DNA of 64,000 nt from positions 2,046,001-2,110,000 of the forward strand of contig NZ_CP017946.1 of assembly GCF_003952665.1 (NCBI RefSeq). The letters are read 5' to 3'. Source of the DNA: Bosea sp. Tri-49. GTDB lineage: Bacteria; Pseudomonadota; Alphaproteobacteria; Rhizobiales; Beijerinckiaceae. Positions within the stretch are counted from its first letter, which is position 1. Every line of letters begins with the position of its first letter. The position numbers were made by a program, and so were the translations under genes. Below are positions 51,893-61,183 of the stretch, piece by piece. The notes under the pieces were generated by a model, which saw only the letters and a list, made by a program, of their open reading frames with translations, did no database searches and was not told the origin of the DNA.

Positions 51893-54139
51893 TTACCCGC
51901 CGAACTTGTTGTTCTTCGGGAAGCCCTTGGGCGGCAGGCGGCCGGCCTCGGCGCGGTGGCCGAGCCATTCGATCAGCTCGGCCTGCGCGACCGTCCAGGT
52001 ACGGCCGGAGGTGTCGAGCCAGGTGAGCCCATCATCGAGCTTGAAGACCTTGGCGTCCGACAGGCCACCATCCTTGTAGCGCTGCAGCTTGACGCCCTTG
52101 CCGCGGCCCATCTCTGCCACCTCGGAGAGCGGGAAGCAGAGCAGCTTGCGGTTCTGGCCGATGATCGCGACATGGTCGCCCTCGGCCGGCACGACGAGCA
52201 TCGCCTCGGCCGGCACATCGACATTGAGCACCTGCTTGCCCTTGCGGGTATTGGCGACGACGTCGTCGGTCGGCACGACGAAGCCGCGTCCCTCCGTGCT
52301 GGCGACAAGAAGCTTCAAGCCCGCTTTGTAGGGGAAGGCGGCGACGATCTCGGCGCTCTCCTCGAGCTCGATCATCAATCGGATCGGATCGCCGAAGCCG
52401 CGTCCACCCGGCAGCTTCGAGGCCTCCAGCGTGAAGACCTTGCCGTTGGTCGCCATCACCAGGATCTTGGCGGTGGTCTCGCTGAAAAAGGCGGTGCGGA
52501 GCGTGTCGTCGCCCTTGAAGGTGAGACTCGACAGATCCTGGACATGGCCCTTCAACGCTCGGATCCAGCCCTTCTTCGAGATCACCACCGTCACCGGCTC
52601 GCGCTCGACCATGGCCTGGGTCAGGTCGATATCGGCGGTCTCGGGCATGTCGGCGAAGGTGGTGCGGCGCTTGCCGATCGCCGTCTCCGGGCCGAACAGC
52701 TTCTTCACCTCGCGGATATCCCAGGAGATGGTCTTCCACTGCTGGGCTTCGGAGGCGAGCAGGCCCTCGATCTGGCCCTTCTCCTGGGTCAGCTCATCGA
52801 ACTCGGTCTTGAGCTGCATCTCCTCGAGCTTGCGCAAGGCGCGCAGGCGGGTGTCGAGGATGGCATTGGCCTGGACTTCGTTGAGCGCGAAGACCTTCAT
52901 CAGCTCGATCTTGGGCTCGTCCTCCTCGCGGATGATTTTGATCACCCGGTCGAGGTCGAGATAGACGATCAGCAGACCGGCGAGGATTTCGAGGCGCTTC
53001 TCGATCTGACCGAGACGGAAGCGCGAGCGCCGGATCAGCACGTCGCGGCGATGGTCGAGCCAGGCGCGCAAGGCCTCGGCCAGACTGAGCACGCGCGGCA
53101 CCAGCCCGCCGGTCAGCACGTTCATGTTCATCGGAATGCGCGATTCCAGCTCCGAGAGCCTGAACAGCGACTCCATCATCAGATTGGCATCGACATTGCG
53201 GGCGCGCGGCTCGATGACGACGCGAATATCCTCGGCCGATTCATCGCGCAGGTCGGCGACCAGCGGCAATTTCCGGTCGTTCAGAAGTTCGGCGATCTTC
53301 TCGATCAGCCGGCCCTTCTGGACCATGTAGGGAATTTCGGTGACGACGACGAACCAGGTGCCCCGGCCCTGATCCTCGACATGCCAGCGCGCCCGCGTGC
53401 GGAAGGCGCCGCGGCCGGTCCGGTACGTCTCGACCATCGAGGAACGCGACTCGACGATGATGCCGCCGGTCGGGAAATCGGGGCCCGGCACGAAGGTCAT
53501 CAACTGCTCGGACGTCGTGTCCGGATGCTGGATCAGATAGAGCGCGGCGTCGCAGAGCTCGGCGGCGTTGTGCGGCGGGATCGAGGTCGCCATGCCGACC
53601 GCGATGCCCTGCGAGCCATTGGCGAGCAGGTTCGGGAAGGCGGCCGGGAGCACCATCGGCTCCTCGTCCTCACCGTTATAGGTCTCGCGGAAATCGACCG
53701 CGTCCTCGTCGATGCCGTCGAGCAGAAGGCGCGCGACCTCGGTCATGCGCGCTTCGGTGTAGCGGTAGGCGGCGGCGTTATCGCCGTCGATATTGCCGAA
53801 ATTGCCCTGGCCATCGACGAGCGGGTAGCGTTGGGCGAAGTCCTGGGCGAGGCGCACCAGCGCGTCATAGACCGACTGGTCGCCATGCGGATGGAACTTA
53901 CCGATGACGTCGCCGACGATGCGGGCGCACTTCTTGTGGACCTGACCGGGATCGAGCCGGAGCAGGCGCATGGCGTGCAGGATGCGGCGATGGACCGGCT
54001 TCAGCCCGTCGCGAGCATCCGGCAAGGCGCGGTGCAGGATCGTCGAGAGCGCATAAGTCAGATAGCGCTCTTCGAGAGCGCTCTTCAGATCGACGCGTTC
54101 GGCTTCCTCCTCCGGAGGCGGCTCGACGGGTTTGCCCAT
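51893..54139 (-). CDS. parC: DNA topoisomerase IV subunit A
   Basis: A 748-residue type IIA topoisomerase subunit. The catalytic Tyr127 is in [10 protein letters not shown]; the gate region starts [20 protein letters not shown]. The QRDR reads [16 protein letters not shown], with Gln88 and Asp92 at the positions of E. coli Ser80 and Glu84. The C-terminal DNA-wrapping pinwheel spans about 500-748 and the GyrA-box is absent, which supports ParC over GyrA. It pairs with ParE, not in this window. An open frame of 845 codons runs antisense over the whole gene but is a composition artefact. Confidence 0.95.
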   Translation of the reverse strand: MGKPVEPPPEEEAERVDLKSALEERYLTYALSTILHRALPDARDGLKPVHRRILHAMRLLRLDPGQVHKKCARIVGDVIGKFHPHGDQSVYDALVRLAQDFAQRYPLVDGQGNFGNIDGDNAAAYRYTEARMTEVARLLLDGIDEDAVDFRETYNGEDEEPMVLPAAFPNLLANGSQGIAVGMATSIPPHNAAELCDAALYLIQHPDTTSEQLMTFVPGPDFPTGGIIVESRSSMVETYRTGRGAFRTRARWHVEDQGRGTWFVVVTEIPYMVQKGRLIEKIAELLNDRKLPLVADLRDESAEDIRVVIEPRARNVDANLMMESLFRLSELESRIPMNMNVLTGGLVPRVLSLAEALRAWLDHRRDVLIRRSRFRLGQIEKRLEILAGLLIVYLDLDRVIKIIREEDEPKIELMKVFALNEVQANAILDTRLRALRKLEEMQLKTEFDELTQEKGQIEGLLASEAQQWKTISWDIREVKKLFGPETAIGKRRTTFADMPETADIDLTQAMVEREPVTVVISKKGWIRALKGHVQDLSSLTFKGDDTLRTAFFSETTAKILVMATNGKVFTLEASKLPGGRGFGDPIRLMIELEESAEIVAAFPYKAGLKLLVASTEGRGFVVPTDDVVANTRKGKQVLNVDVPAEAMLVVPAEGDHVAIIGQNRKLLCFPLSEVAEMGRGKGVKLQRYKDGGLSDAKVFKLDDGLTWLDTSGRTWTVAQAELIEWLGHRAEAGRLPPKGFPKNNKFGG

Positions 54140-54296
54140 GCTTCTACCAACCTAGTTCGACACGCAGCCCAGCTGAGGGGCTAACACCGGTCCATACCTC
54201 GCAAGGACGAGGGAATAAGGGCCCGAATCACTTGATGCAACGATGCAGCCGCGATGCAAGCGACGCAAAGCGGGACCGGCGGAAAAACCGAAGAAA

Positions 54297-55025
54297 TCAG
54301 GGGATTCTCGCCGCCAGTTCCAGCAACCGTACCCGCTCCGGCGGCTCCAGCAGGCCGCGCGGCTCGTAGAGGTCGCGGCGCAGGAAAAAGCCGGTCAGAG
54401 CAAAGCCGGCAGCAATCTCGGCCGGTGCCGGCCGGCGCGCGCCCTGCCCCTCGCTCAGGAAGGCCGGCAGGGCGAGGAGACGGTCGAGATAAGGCTCGGC
54501 GGCCTTGTGGCTCACAGCCTTGCCGGATTTCGGCGAGACATGGCTGAGGTCCTCGCGCAGGCCGGTGACGGCGCAGCGTTCGAGCGAGAGCCCGTAGCCG
54601 AGCTCGGAGAGCATGGCGAGCTCGAAGCGCACCATCAGTGCCGGCGCGATCGCGATCTCGTCGAGATGCGCGAGCAGCACGGCCAGCCCCTCATAGAGTC
54701 CCGGATGCGGATCGCGCTCCGGCAGCAGACGCAGGAGCCCTGCGACATTGGCGAGGCCGTAGAGAGCGACTGGCTGGGCCATCAGCCTGGCCGCATGCGA
54801 GGTCAGGAGCTCGACCTTGTATTCGCCGAGATGCTCGTCGAGCCGGGCACGCCAGGTCAGCGAGACGAGATTGCCGGGCTGCAGCACCGGCTGCTGCTTG
54901 CTGGAGCGGCCGCCGCGGACGAGGCCGAGATGGCGGCCGTGGTCACGCGTCATCACCTCCAGGATCACGGCGCTCTCGCCATGCCGCCTGACGCCGATGA
55001 TCGTGCCCTCGTCGCTCCATTCCAT
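54297..55025 (-). CDS. recO: DNA repair protein RecO
   Basis: A 242-residue protein with an N-terminal OB fold ([20 protein letters not shown]) followed by a helical domain: [20 protein letters not shown] and [19 protein letters not shown], the last carrying a Cys of a reduced zinc site. RecO loads RecA with RecR at gapped DNA. The single Cys is fewer than in the four-Cys zinc form, as is common in alphaproteobacteria. It lies upstream of parC on the same strand with a 157-base gap that would hold the parC promoter. Confidence 0.93.
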   Translation of the reverse strand: MEWSDEGTIIGVRRHGESAVILEVMTRDHGRHLGLVRGGRSSKQQPVLQPGNLVSLTWRARLDEHLGEYKVELLTSHAARLMAQPVALYGLANVAGLLRLLPERDPHPGLYEGLAVLLAHLDEIAIAPALMVRFELAMLSELGYGLSLERCAVTGLREDLSHVSPKSGKAVSHKAAEPYLDRLLALPAFLSEGQGARRPAPAEIAAGFALTGFFLRRDLYEPRGLLEPPERVRLLELAARIP

Positions 55026-55067
55026 GCGGGAAGAGTTATGGCGCGCCGCCGAACGCCGTCAATCGCG

Positions 55068-55175
55068 CGTCATTCTCGGGCGAAGCGAAGCGCAGACCCG
55101 AGAATCTCGGGACGAGAGGGCGCTGACAGGAGCCTCCTTCAGCCTGAGATGGTCGGGTCAAGCCCGACCATGACG
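55068..55175. repeat. dispersed intergenic palindromic repeat
   Basis: Two palindromic blocks, ATTCTCGGG...CCCGAGAAT near 55072-55114 and GGTCGGG-TCAA-GCCCGACC at 55151-55170, flank a spacer with a CGAAGCGAAGCGCAGA stretch. The form TCATTCTCGGGCGAAGCGAA is that of short interspersed repeats common in Bosea- and Bradyrhizobium-type genomes. It fills the gap between recO and the tautomerase gene. Confidence 0.7.
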
Positions 55176-55183
55176 CCTTTGGC

Positions 55184-55567
55184 CTACGCCACATACTGCG
55201 CAATCCCGCCGCCGAAAGACCAGTCCTCGCGCTTGACCTCGACGAGGTTGATGAAGATGTCGTCGGGTTTCAGGCCCGGCTCCTTCTGCAGATTCTCGGC
55301 GATGGCGGCATAGAGCGCCTTCTTCTGGGTGACGCCACGGGTGTTGGCGACCGTAAGCTGGATGATCACCAGAGCGTCGCTGCGGTTGAAGCCGAAATAG
55401 TTGTTGTCGAAGATGAATTCCTCGGCCTCGTGCTGATGCACGACGGCGAAGAGGTCGTTCTCCGGCACCTCGAAGGTGGCGCGCAAGGCGCGATAGACGC
55501 CATCGACGATGGCGGCGGGGTGCGAGGCCGGACGGCCGCGGCGCATCGAAATCCGGATCAGAGGCAT
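55184..55567 (-). CDS. tautomerase family protein
   Basis: A 127-residue protein that begins MPLIRISMRRGRPASHPAAI, so Pro2 would be the catalytic N-terminal base after Met removal, as in the 4-oxalocrotonate tautomerase superfamily. LVIIQLTVANTRGVTQKKAL and EDWSFGGGIAQYV are the later motifs. It is the long single-domain type rather than the 62-residue form. A LysR gene stands divergent across an AT-rich operator region, so the tautomerase is probably induced by a small aromatic or keto acid; inference. Confidence 0.85.
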   Translation of the reverse strand: MPLIRISMRRGRPASHPAAIVDGVYRALRATFEVPENDLFAVVHQHEAEEFIFDNNYFGFNRSDALVIIQLTVANTRGVTQKKALYAAIAENLQKEPGLKPDDIFINLVEVKREDWSFGGGIAQYVA

Positions 55568-55633
55568 GACAGGCTCCATATAACGGGGGGCGGTCTCTGC
55601 CGCCGACATCCCGAAGCTAGGCTTGAAATTACC

Positions 55634-55673
55634 ATCTGAAAACTGTATCTTTGATGATATCAATGATCTGAAA
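55634..55673. promoter_or_regulatory. LysR operator region: paired ATCTGAAA and TTGAT-GAT-ATCAA dyad
   Basis: ATCTGAAA occurs at 55634-55641 and 55666-55673, 32 bases apart, with the dyad TTGAT-N3-ATCAA (55651-55663) between them. All lie in the AT-rich gap between the tautomerase gene and the divergent LysR gene. The layout fits a LysR tetramer site. Confidence 0.45.
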
Positions 55674-55685
55674 TTGCGATCTAAA

Positions 55686-56528
55686 ATGAGCAACACCCTC
55701 GACCTCGATGGCGTCAGCGCCTTCCTGCACGCAGCCGAGCTCTCCAGCTTCACCCGCGCCGCCGAGGCGCTCGGCACGGCGCAATCGCTGATCAGCACAC
55801 GGGTCAAGAAGCTCGAGGAGTCGCTCGGCCAATTGCTGCTGCAGCGACACCCGCGGCTCGTCCGGCTAACCGCCGAAGGCGAGCGTTTCCTCCCGGCGGC
55901 GCGCGAGCTGATGGCGGCGCATGAGCGCGCTCTGACCTCCTTCCAGCAGGTTCAGGAGCGCATCACCATCGGCATCAGCGAGCAGGCTGTCGGGGCTGAC
56001 GCCCCTGCCCTGCTGGCGCGACTCGCCAAGCACGATCCCTCGCTGGTGATCGGGCTGCGCATCGAGCCCTCCGCCGCGCTCGATACGGCCTTCGAGCGCG
56101 GGGAGCTCGATGTCGCGGTGATCCGCCGGCTGGGCTCCGGGCGCACCGGCGAGGTGCTGCGGCGTGACGCCTTCGGCTGGTTCGGTGCGCCTTCGCTGAC
56201 GAAGCCGGACGGGCCGGTCCCGCTGGTCAGCCTGATGCCGGAATGCCGCCTGCGCCGCCACGCCATGGATGCGCTCGACCGCGCCGGCCTGCCCTGGCGC
56301 GAGTCGTTCATCGGCGGCGGCATGGCGGCAGTGCTGGCAGCAGTCGAAGGTGGGCTCGGCGTCTCGCCACTAGCCGCCCGGATCGCGCCACGCGGGGCGG
56401 TCGATCTCGGTCCGGGCTGGGGACTGCCGGCGCTCGACACCTTCGAGGTCGTGCTGCGCAGCAATGTGGCAACGCCGCGCGCCAATGCCTTCGTCAGGGA
56501 GCTCGCGGCGGCCTTCCGGGCGGGGTGA
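55686..56528 (+). CDS. LysR family regulator divergent from a tautomerase
   Basis: A 280-residue LysR protein. GVSAFLHAAELSSFTRAAEA and AQSLISTRVKKLEESLGQLL form the helix-turn-helix; the effector domain follows from about residue 88 to the end. The ATG at 55686 gives the usual start; 21 upstream codons are AT-rich regulatory sequence. It is shorter than most LysR proteins by about 15 residues at the C-terminus. Probable target is the divergent tautomerase gene. Confidence 0.87.
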   Translation: MSNTLDLDGVSAFLHAAELSSFTRAAEALGTAQSLISTRVKKLEESLGQLLLQRHPRLVRLTAEGERFLPAARELMAAHERALTSFQQVQERITIGISEQAVGADAPALLARLAKHDPSLVIGLRIEPSAALDTAFERGELDVAVIRRLGSGRTGEVLRRDAFGWFGAPSLTKPDGPVPLVSLMPECRLRRHAMDALDRAGLPWRESFIGGGMAAVLAAVEGGLGVSPLAARIAPRGAVDLGPGWGLPALDTFEVVLRSNVATPRANAFVRELAAAFRAG

Positions 56529-56534
56529 TGCGCG

Positions 56535-58748
56535 CTACGCCACCACGCGCTCGACCCGGCTGATCACCCGCTTCTCGCGCAATTCGCTGATGATTGCGCT
56601 GAGGTGCTTCAGGTCCCAGACCGTGAGGTCGATGGTGACGTCGGTGAAATCCGGCGTCGGCCTGATCATCGAGACGGCGTCGATATTGCCGTCATGCTCG
56701 GCGATCGTGGTGGTGATCTGGGCGAGCGAGCCCGGCTCGTTGATCGAGTTGAGCTGGATGCGCGCCGGGAAGCGCTGCGGGCGCTTGTCGTCGAGGTCCC
56801 ACCGCACGTCGAGCCAGCGCTCCGGCTCGTTGTCGAAGGCGGCGAGCGAGGGCGATTGGATCGGATAGATCGTCACCGCCTCGCCCGGCGTCAGAATGCC
56901 GACGATGCGGTCGCCCGGCACGGCGCCACCGCCCGGTGCGAAGCGCACCGGCAGGTCGCCGCCGAGACCGCGGATCGGGATCGCGTCGCTGCCCGGCGTC
57001 TCGTTCGGCAGCTTGAATTTGAGGTTCTCGCCCTGGCGCAATTCGAACCAGCCCTTGCCAGGCGGCACCGCCTTGGCTTCGCTGGTCCCACGCTTTTCCG
57101 GCTCCAGGTCTGGATAGACGGCCCTCACCACATCGCCGGAGAACATCTCGCCGCGGCCGACGGCAGCGAGCACGTCGTCCACGGCTGTGCGGGCAAGCCG
57201 CTTCAGCGCCGCCTTCAGCTTCTCGTCGGTGAAGGGCCGCTCGGCCCGCATGAAGGCGCGTTCCAGGATCTGGCGGCCGAGCCCGGCATATTGCCGGCGC
57301 ACCGCGACGCGCGTGGCGCGGCGGATCGCGGCTCTGGCCTTGCCGGTCACCACCAGCGACTCCCAGGCCGCCGGCGGCGCCTGCCCTTCGGCGCGGGTGA
57401 TCTCGACCTCGTCGCCGTTCTGGAGCTCGGTCAACAGGGGCGCGATCCGGCCGTTGATCTTGGCGCCAACCGCGGTGTTGCCGACATCGGTATGGACCGC
57501 ATAGGCGAAATCGATCGGCGTCGCCCCGCGCGGCAAGGCGATCAGGCGGCCCTTGGGCGTGAAGCAGAAGACCTGGTCGTGGAAGAGTTCGAGCTTGGTG
57601 TGCTCGAGGAACTCCTCGGGATTGTCGCCCTCGGCCAGGAGGTCGACGGTGCGGCGCAGCCATTGATAGGCGCGGCTCTCGTCGGCGGCGGCGACGACAC
57701 CGGCCGTCCGGCCATCCTTGTAGCGGGCATGGGCGGCGATGCCGAACTCGGCGACGCGGTCCATCCCGTCGGTGCGGATCTGCAATTCGACGCGCTGGCG
57801 GCCGGGGCCGACGACGGTGGTGTGCAGCGAGCGATAATCGTTCTGCTTCGGCGTCGAGATGTAGTCCTTGTAGCGCCCCGGCACCATCGGCCAGGTCATA
57901 TGGACGATGCCGAGGACGCGGTAGCAGTCCTCCGGCTTGTCGATGATGACGCGGAAGCCGAAAATGTCTGAGAGCTGCTCGAAGGAGACGGATTTGCGCT
58001 CCATCTTCTTCCAGATCGAATAGGGGCGCTTGCGCCGCCCAAAGACCTGCGCCTCGATGCCGCGCTCGGCGAGCTTGGTCTTGAGATCGCTCTCGATCTC
58101 GCCGATGACCTTACCTTCGCGCTGGGTCACCTCCTCCAGCCGCTTGGTGATGGTGGCATGCGCTTCCGGCTTGATATGGCGGAAGGCGAGTTCCTCCAGC
58201 TCCTCGCGCAATTCCTGCATGCCCATGCGGCCGGCGAGCGGGGCATAGATCTCGATCGTCTCCTCGGCGACGCGCAGGCGCTTCTCGGGCGGCACATAAT
58301 GCAGCGTGCGCATGTTGTGCAGCCGGTCGGCGAGCTTGACCAGCAACACGCGGATGTCGTCGACGATGGCGAGCAGGAGCTTGCGGAAATTTTCGCCCTG
58401 CGCCGCCTTCTTCGAGACGAGGTCGAGCTTCTTGATCTTGGTCAGCCCGTCGACAAGCCGGCGGATATCGGGCCCGAACAGGGTCTCGATTTCCTCCAGC
58501 GTCGCTTCTGTATCCTCGACCGTATCGTGCAGGACGGCGGCGACGATGGTGGCATCGTCGAGCTTGAGCTCGGTCAGGATCGCCGCGACTTCGAGCGGAT
58601 GGGCGAAGAACGGGTCGCCCGAGGCGCGCTTCTGCGTGCCATGCGCACGCATGGCGTAGACATAGGCGCGGTTGAGCAGCTCCTCGTCGGTATTCGGGTT
58701 ATAGCGCTTGACCCGGTCGACAAGCTCATATTGCCGCATCATGCCCAT
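56535..58748 (-). CDS. rel: bifunctional (p)ppGpp synthetase/hydrolase
   Basis: A 737-residue Rel/SpoT. The HD hydrolase has His50 in FFAHPLEV and the pair His74-Asp75 in VLHDTVEDT. The synthetase domain holds IFGFRVIIDKPEDCYRVLG and RYKDYISTPKQNDYRSLHTT. TGS (FCFTPKGRLIALPRGATPID) and a C-terminal ACT domain follow. In alphaproteobacteria this single Rsh makes and degrades the alarmone. It lies downstream of rpoZ but is separated by a terminator hairpin, so read-through would be partial. Start ATG 58748 or 58742. Confidence 0.95.
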   Translation of the reverse strand: MGMMRQYELVDRVKRYNPNTDEELLNRAYVYAMRAHGTQKRASGDPFFAHPLEVAAILTELKLDDATIVAAVLHDTVEDTEATLEEIETLFGPDIRRLVDGLTKIKKLDLVSKKAAQGENFRKLLLAIVDDIRVLLVKLADRLHNMRTLHYVPPEKRLRVAEETIEIYAPLAGRMGMQELREELEELAFRHIKPEAHATITKRLEEVTQREGKVIGEIESDLKTKLAERGIEAQVFGRRKRPYSIWKKMERKSVSFEQLSDIFGFRVIIDKPEDCYRVLGIVHMTWPMVPGRYKDYISTPKQNDYRSLHTTVVGPGRQRVELQIRTDGMDRVAEFGIAAHARYKDGRTAGVVAAADESRAYQWLRRTVDLLAEGDNPEEFLEHTKLELFHDQVFCFTPKGRLIALPRGATPIDFAYAVHTDVGNTAVGAKINGRIAPLLTELQNGDEVEITRAEGQAPPAAWESLVVTGKARAAIRRATRVAVRRQYAGLGRQILERAFMRAERPFTDEKLKAALKRLARTAVDDVLAAVGRGEMFSGDVVRAVYPDLEPEKRGTSEAKAVPPGKGWFELRQGENLKFKLPNETPGSDAIPIRGLGGDLPVRFAPGGGAVPGDRIVGILTPGEAVTIYPIQSPSLAAFDNEPERWLDVRWDLDDKRPQRFPARIQLNSINEPGSLAQITTTIAEHDGNIDAVSMIRPTPDFTDVTIDLTVWDLKHLSAIISELREKRVISRVERVVA

Positions 58749-58843
58749 GCGGGCGCAACTCCACCGCTCAGTTCAATTGGATTCGTTTAATATCGACATG
58801 GCACCGGCGCCCCGGCAAGACGAATCCGTGCGGGGTGGGCATG

Positions 58844-58868
58844 AAAAAAGCCCGGCAGAGCCGGGCTT
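58844..58868 (-). terminator. terminator between rpoZ and rel
   Basis: Read on the minus strand, AAGCCCGGC / GCCGGGCTT pairs around a tight TCT loop and is followed by six T. It lies about 30 bases after the rpoZ stop. Confidence 0.85.
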
Positions 58869-58897
58869 TAGCAAACGTCATGAACGCTTTCCGACGC

Positions 58898-59287
58898 TCA
58901 GTCTTCGTCGTCGGCGCTCTCGGTCGGCGGCACGAGCCCGTCGAGGCCACGCAGCAGGTCGTCCTCGCTCATCCGGTCGAACTGGACCTCGGAATCGGGG
59001 GTGGCGACATGCGACTGCGAGGTCAGCAGCGGCACGGTGTCGGCCTCCGGCTCGTCGACCTCGACATGCTTCTGCAGCGAGTGGATCAGGTCTTCCTTGA
59101 GATCCTCGGGGGTGAGCTTCTCGTCGGCGATCTCGCGCAGGGCGACGACCGGGTTCTTGTCGTTGTCGCGCTGGACGAGAATCGAGGAGCCCGAGGCGAT
59201 CATGCGGGCGCGATGGCTCGCAAGCAGAACCAGCTCGAAGCGGTTCTCGACCTTGTCGATGCAATCCTCAACGGTGACGCGAGCCAT
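58898..59287 (-). CDS. rpoZ: RNA polymerase omega subunit
   Basis: A 129-residue omega subunit. [20 protein letters not shown] and [20 protein letters not shown] with [19 protein letters not shown] are the conserved core (about residues 1-67). The acidic C-terminal extension with [14 protein letters not shown] is usual for Hyphomicrobiales. Omega helps assemble core polymerase and forms part of a ppGpp site, so the link to rel makes sense. The ribosome site GAAGGAGCCGCGA supports the ATG. Confidence 0.95.
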   Translation of the reverse strand: MARVTVEDCIDKVENRFELVLLASHRARMIASGSSILVQRDNDKNPVVALREIADEKLTPEDLKEDLIHSLQKHVEVDEPEADTVPLLTSQSHVATPDSEVQFDRMSEDDLLRGLDGLVPPTESADDED

Positions 59288-59322
59288 TCGCGGCTCCTTC
59301 TGATCGTGCGCGATGCGATGGA

Positions 59323-59375
59323 AAGGTTTGAACGGCGCTCATACAGGCTGCGCGCCGCGGATGCAAGGTTTGAAC
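59323..59375. repeat. two direct copies of AAGGTTTGAAC upstream of rpoZ
   Basis: Perfect 11-base copies at 59323-59333 and 59365-59375, start to start 42 bases (about four helical turns), 36-88 bases ahead of the rpoZ start. They may be regulator half-sites or a short duplication. The flanks (AAAGG...CGGCG versus GCAAGG...CCGG) differ. Confidence 0.4.
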
Positions 59376-59410
59376 CGGCTTTCCGGCGGCGCCGGTGAAG
59401 CCGGCACCCA

Positions 59411-60298
59411 TCATGGCGACGCCACCGCCTTCAGCCATTGCCGGACGGCCTCGACGTCGGCGCTGGCCATGTTCTCTTCAGTGGCGACGAGGTGATAGTG
59501 ATGTCCTTCGATCACCGGACTGAACGGGTGGACGAGCACGCCGCGCGCCAGCTCGTCCCCGATCAGGAACAGACTGGTGATGACGACGCCCTGCCCGGCG
59601 ACCGCAGCCTGGATGGCATGGCTTTCGTCGGTGATGCGCAGCCCGGCGTCGGCATTCAGCCCCGCGACCTGCGCCAGGCCCTGCCAGCGCCGCCAATCCG
59701 GCTGCAGGTCCCGGCGATGCCATTCCGAGTGGATCAGCGTCGTGGCAGTGAGATCGGCAGGGTCGCGCAGGCCGAGCGAGGGGCTGCAGACGACGCCGAA
59801 GCGGTCCTGGCACAGCGGTTCGGATACCAGCCCCGAAAACGGGCCAGCACCGTAACGCACCGCGAGGTCGGCAGCGCCGCTCGCCAGGTCGACGGCGTCG
59901 TCGGATGCATGCAGCCGCAACGCGAATTGCGGCCACTGCGCCTGGAACAGCCCCAGCGCCGGAATCAGGCGGCGCGCGGTGAAGAGCGTCGTCGCGCTGA
60001 CCGTCACCGCGTTGCGCCGGGGCCGAGGAGAGAGTTCGGCAATGGCGCGCGCGAAATTGTCGAGGCCGTCCCGCAGCACGGGAAAGAGCTGAGCGCCGGC
60101 CGATGTCAGCGAGACGCGCCGCACATGTCTCTCGAACAATGGCAGGCCGAGCGTCGCTTCCAGCAGCCGCAATTGATGGCTGACGGCCGTTGGCGTCACC
60201 GCCAGTTCCCGGGCCGCCTTCTGAAAACTGAGATGGCGGGCTGCGGCCTCGAAGGCGCGCAACGCAGCGAGTGGCGGAAGCTTTCGAGAGCCAATCAT
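59411..60298 (-). CDS. LysR family regulator (GcvA-like)
   Basis: A 295-residue LysR protein. LPPLAALRAFEAAARHLSFQ and KAARELAVTPTAVSHQLRLL are the helix-turn-helix, with the Ser-Phe-x-x-Ala-Ala pattern of the GcvA group. The effector domain carries LAVRYGAGPFSGLVSEPLCQ. I use ATG 60298 because twenty upstream codons extend into the divergent promoter region. Likely controls the azoreductase gene across the 116-base gap. Confidence 0.88.
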   Translation of the reverse strand: MIGSRKLPPLAALRAFEAAARHLSFQKAARELAVTPTAVSHQLRLLEATLGLPLFERHVRRVSLTSAGAQLFPVLRDGLDNFARAIAELSPRPRRNAVTVSATTLFTARRLIPALGLFQAQWPQFALRLHASDDAVDLASGAADLAVRYGAGPFSGLVSEPLCQDRFGVVCSPSLGLRDPADLTATTLIHSEWHRRDLQPDWRRWQGLAQVAGLNADAGLRITDESHAIQAAVAGQGVVITSLFLIGDELARGVLVHPFSPVIEGHHYHLVATEENMASADVEAVRQWLKAVASP

Positions 60299-60414
60299 GA
60301 GTGAAATTAACTCATCTATCGATTGAGGAATTCGATTTTGTCGCTCGTCAAACAGCACCCTATCTCACGGTAGCGAGAGCATCGCATGAGAAATTTGCTT
60401 TCATGGAGAGCGCC

Positions 60415-61125
60415 ATGTCGCCCTTTCACATCCTCCAGATCGATGCCAGCGCCCGTCCCGGGCGGTCCGGGGTCGATCCGCGCGGGTCGCATACCCGCCG
60501 CCTGACCAGCCGCTTCGTCGAGCGCTGGCAGGCAGCGCGACCGCAAGACACGTTGACCTATCGCGATGTCGGGCAGCAGCCGCCCTCGCCCGTCAGTGGC
60601 GACTGGATCGCGGCGGCCTTCACCCGGCCTGAACGCAGGGACGAGGCGGCGCAGGCGCAGCTCGCCGAAAGCGATGTCCTGATCGAAGAGCTTCTGCGCG
60701 CCGACCTGATCGTGATCGGCGCGCCGATGTACAATTTCGGCCTTCCAGCCCAGCTCAAGGCCTGGGTGGATAATGTCGTGCGCGTCGGCGTCACCTTCGG
60801 CTTCGACCGCGGCCGGCAAGGTGAGCCGTATTGGCCAATGCTGCCACCCGGCAAGCGTCTGGTCATCCTCTCCTCGCGCGGCGATTATGGCTATGGCGCC
60901 GGTGGGCGCCTCGAGGCCATCAATCTCGTCGAGCGCGGCTTGACTGTGCCGATGGCCTATCTCGGCCTGATCGAAACGCACTCGGTCGCCATCGAGTACG
61001 ACGAGTTCGCCGATGAGCGCCTGCGGGCGTCGATTTCCGCGGCCGAGGCTGCCGTTGACGAGCTGGTCGGGAAACTCGCGCGCGACGCCGCCGCCCCCAC
61101 GGATCGAGCGCTGGAGGTCGCCTGA
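60415..61125 (+). CDS. azoR: FMN-dependent NADH:quinone oxidoreductase / azoreductase
   Basis: A 236-residue flavodoxin-fold protein. FHILQIDASARPGRSG is the phosphate-binding start, and GAPMYNFGLPAQLKAWVDNV is the diagnostic AzoR motif; LSSRGDYGYGAGGRLEAIN follows. AzoR reduces azo dyes in tests and probably quinones in cells. ATG 60415 has GGAG nine bases before it, so the 38 upstream codons are dropped. It ends with a short extension after VGKLARD. With the MhqO/MhqD-type genes at the left edge it adds to the quinone-stress content of the window. Confidence 0.88.
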   Translation: MSPFHILQIDASARPGRSGVDPRGSHTRRLTSRFVERWQAARPQDTLTYRDVGQQPPSPVSGDWIAAAFTRPERRDEAAQAQLAESDVLIEELLRADLIVIGAPMYNFGLPAQLKAWVDNVVRVGVTFGFDRGRQGEPYWPMLPPGKRLVILSSRGDYGYGAGGRLEAINLVERGLTVPMAYLGLIETHSVAIEYDEFADERLRASISAAEAAVDELVGKLARDAAAPTDRALEVA

Positions 61126-61183
61126 CACAATCGAAGCGGCGCCTGTGCCAGGAACCGGTCGGTGACCGCGACGTCCCCGACCG

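Noticed and set aside
51647..54184. 845-codon open frame antisense to all of parC
   Set aside because: It mirrors a genuine gene with clear motifs. Its product is rich in His, Asp, Gly and Leu without domain pattern, as expected from antisense of GC-rich codons.
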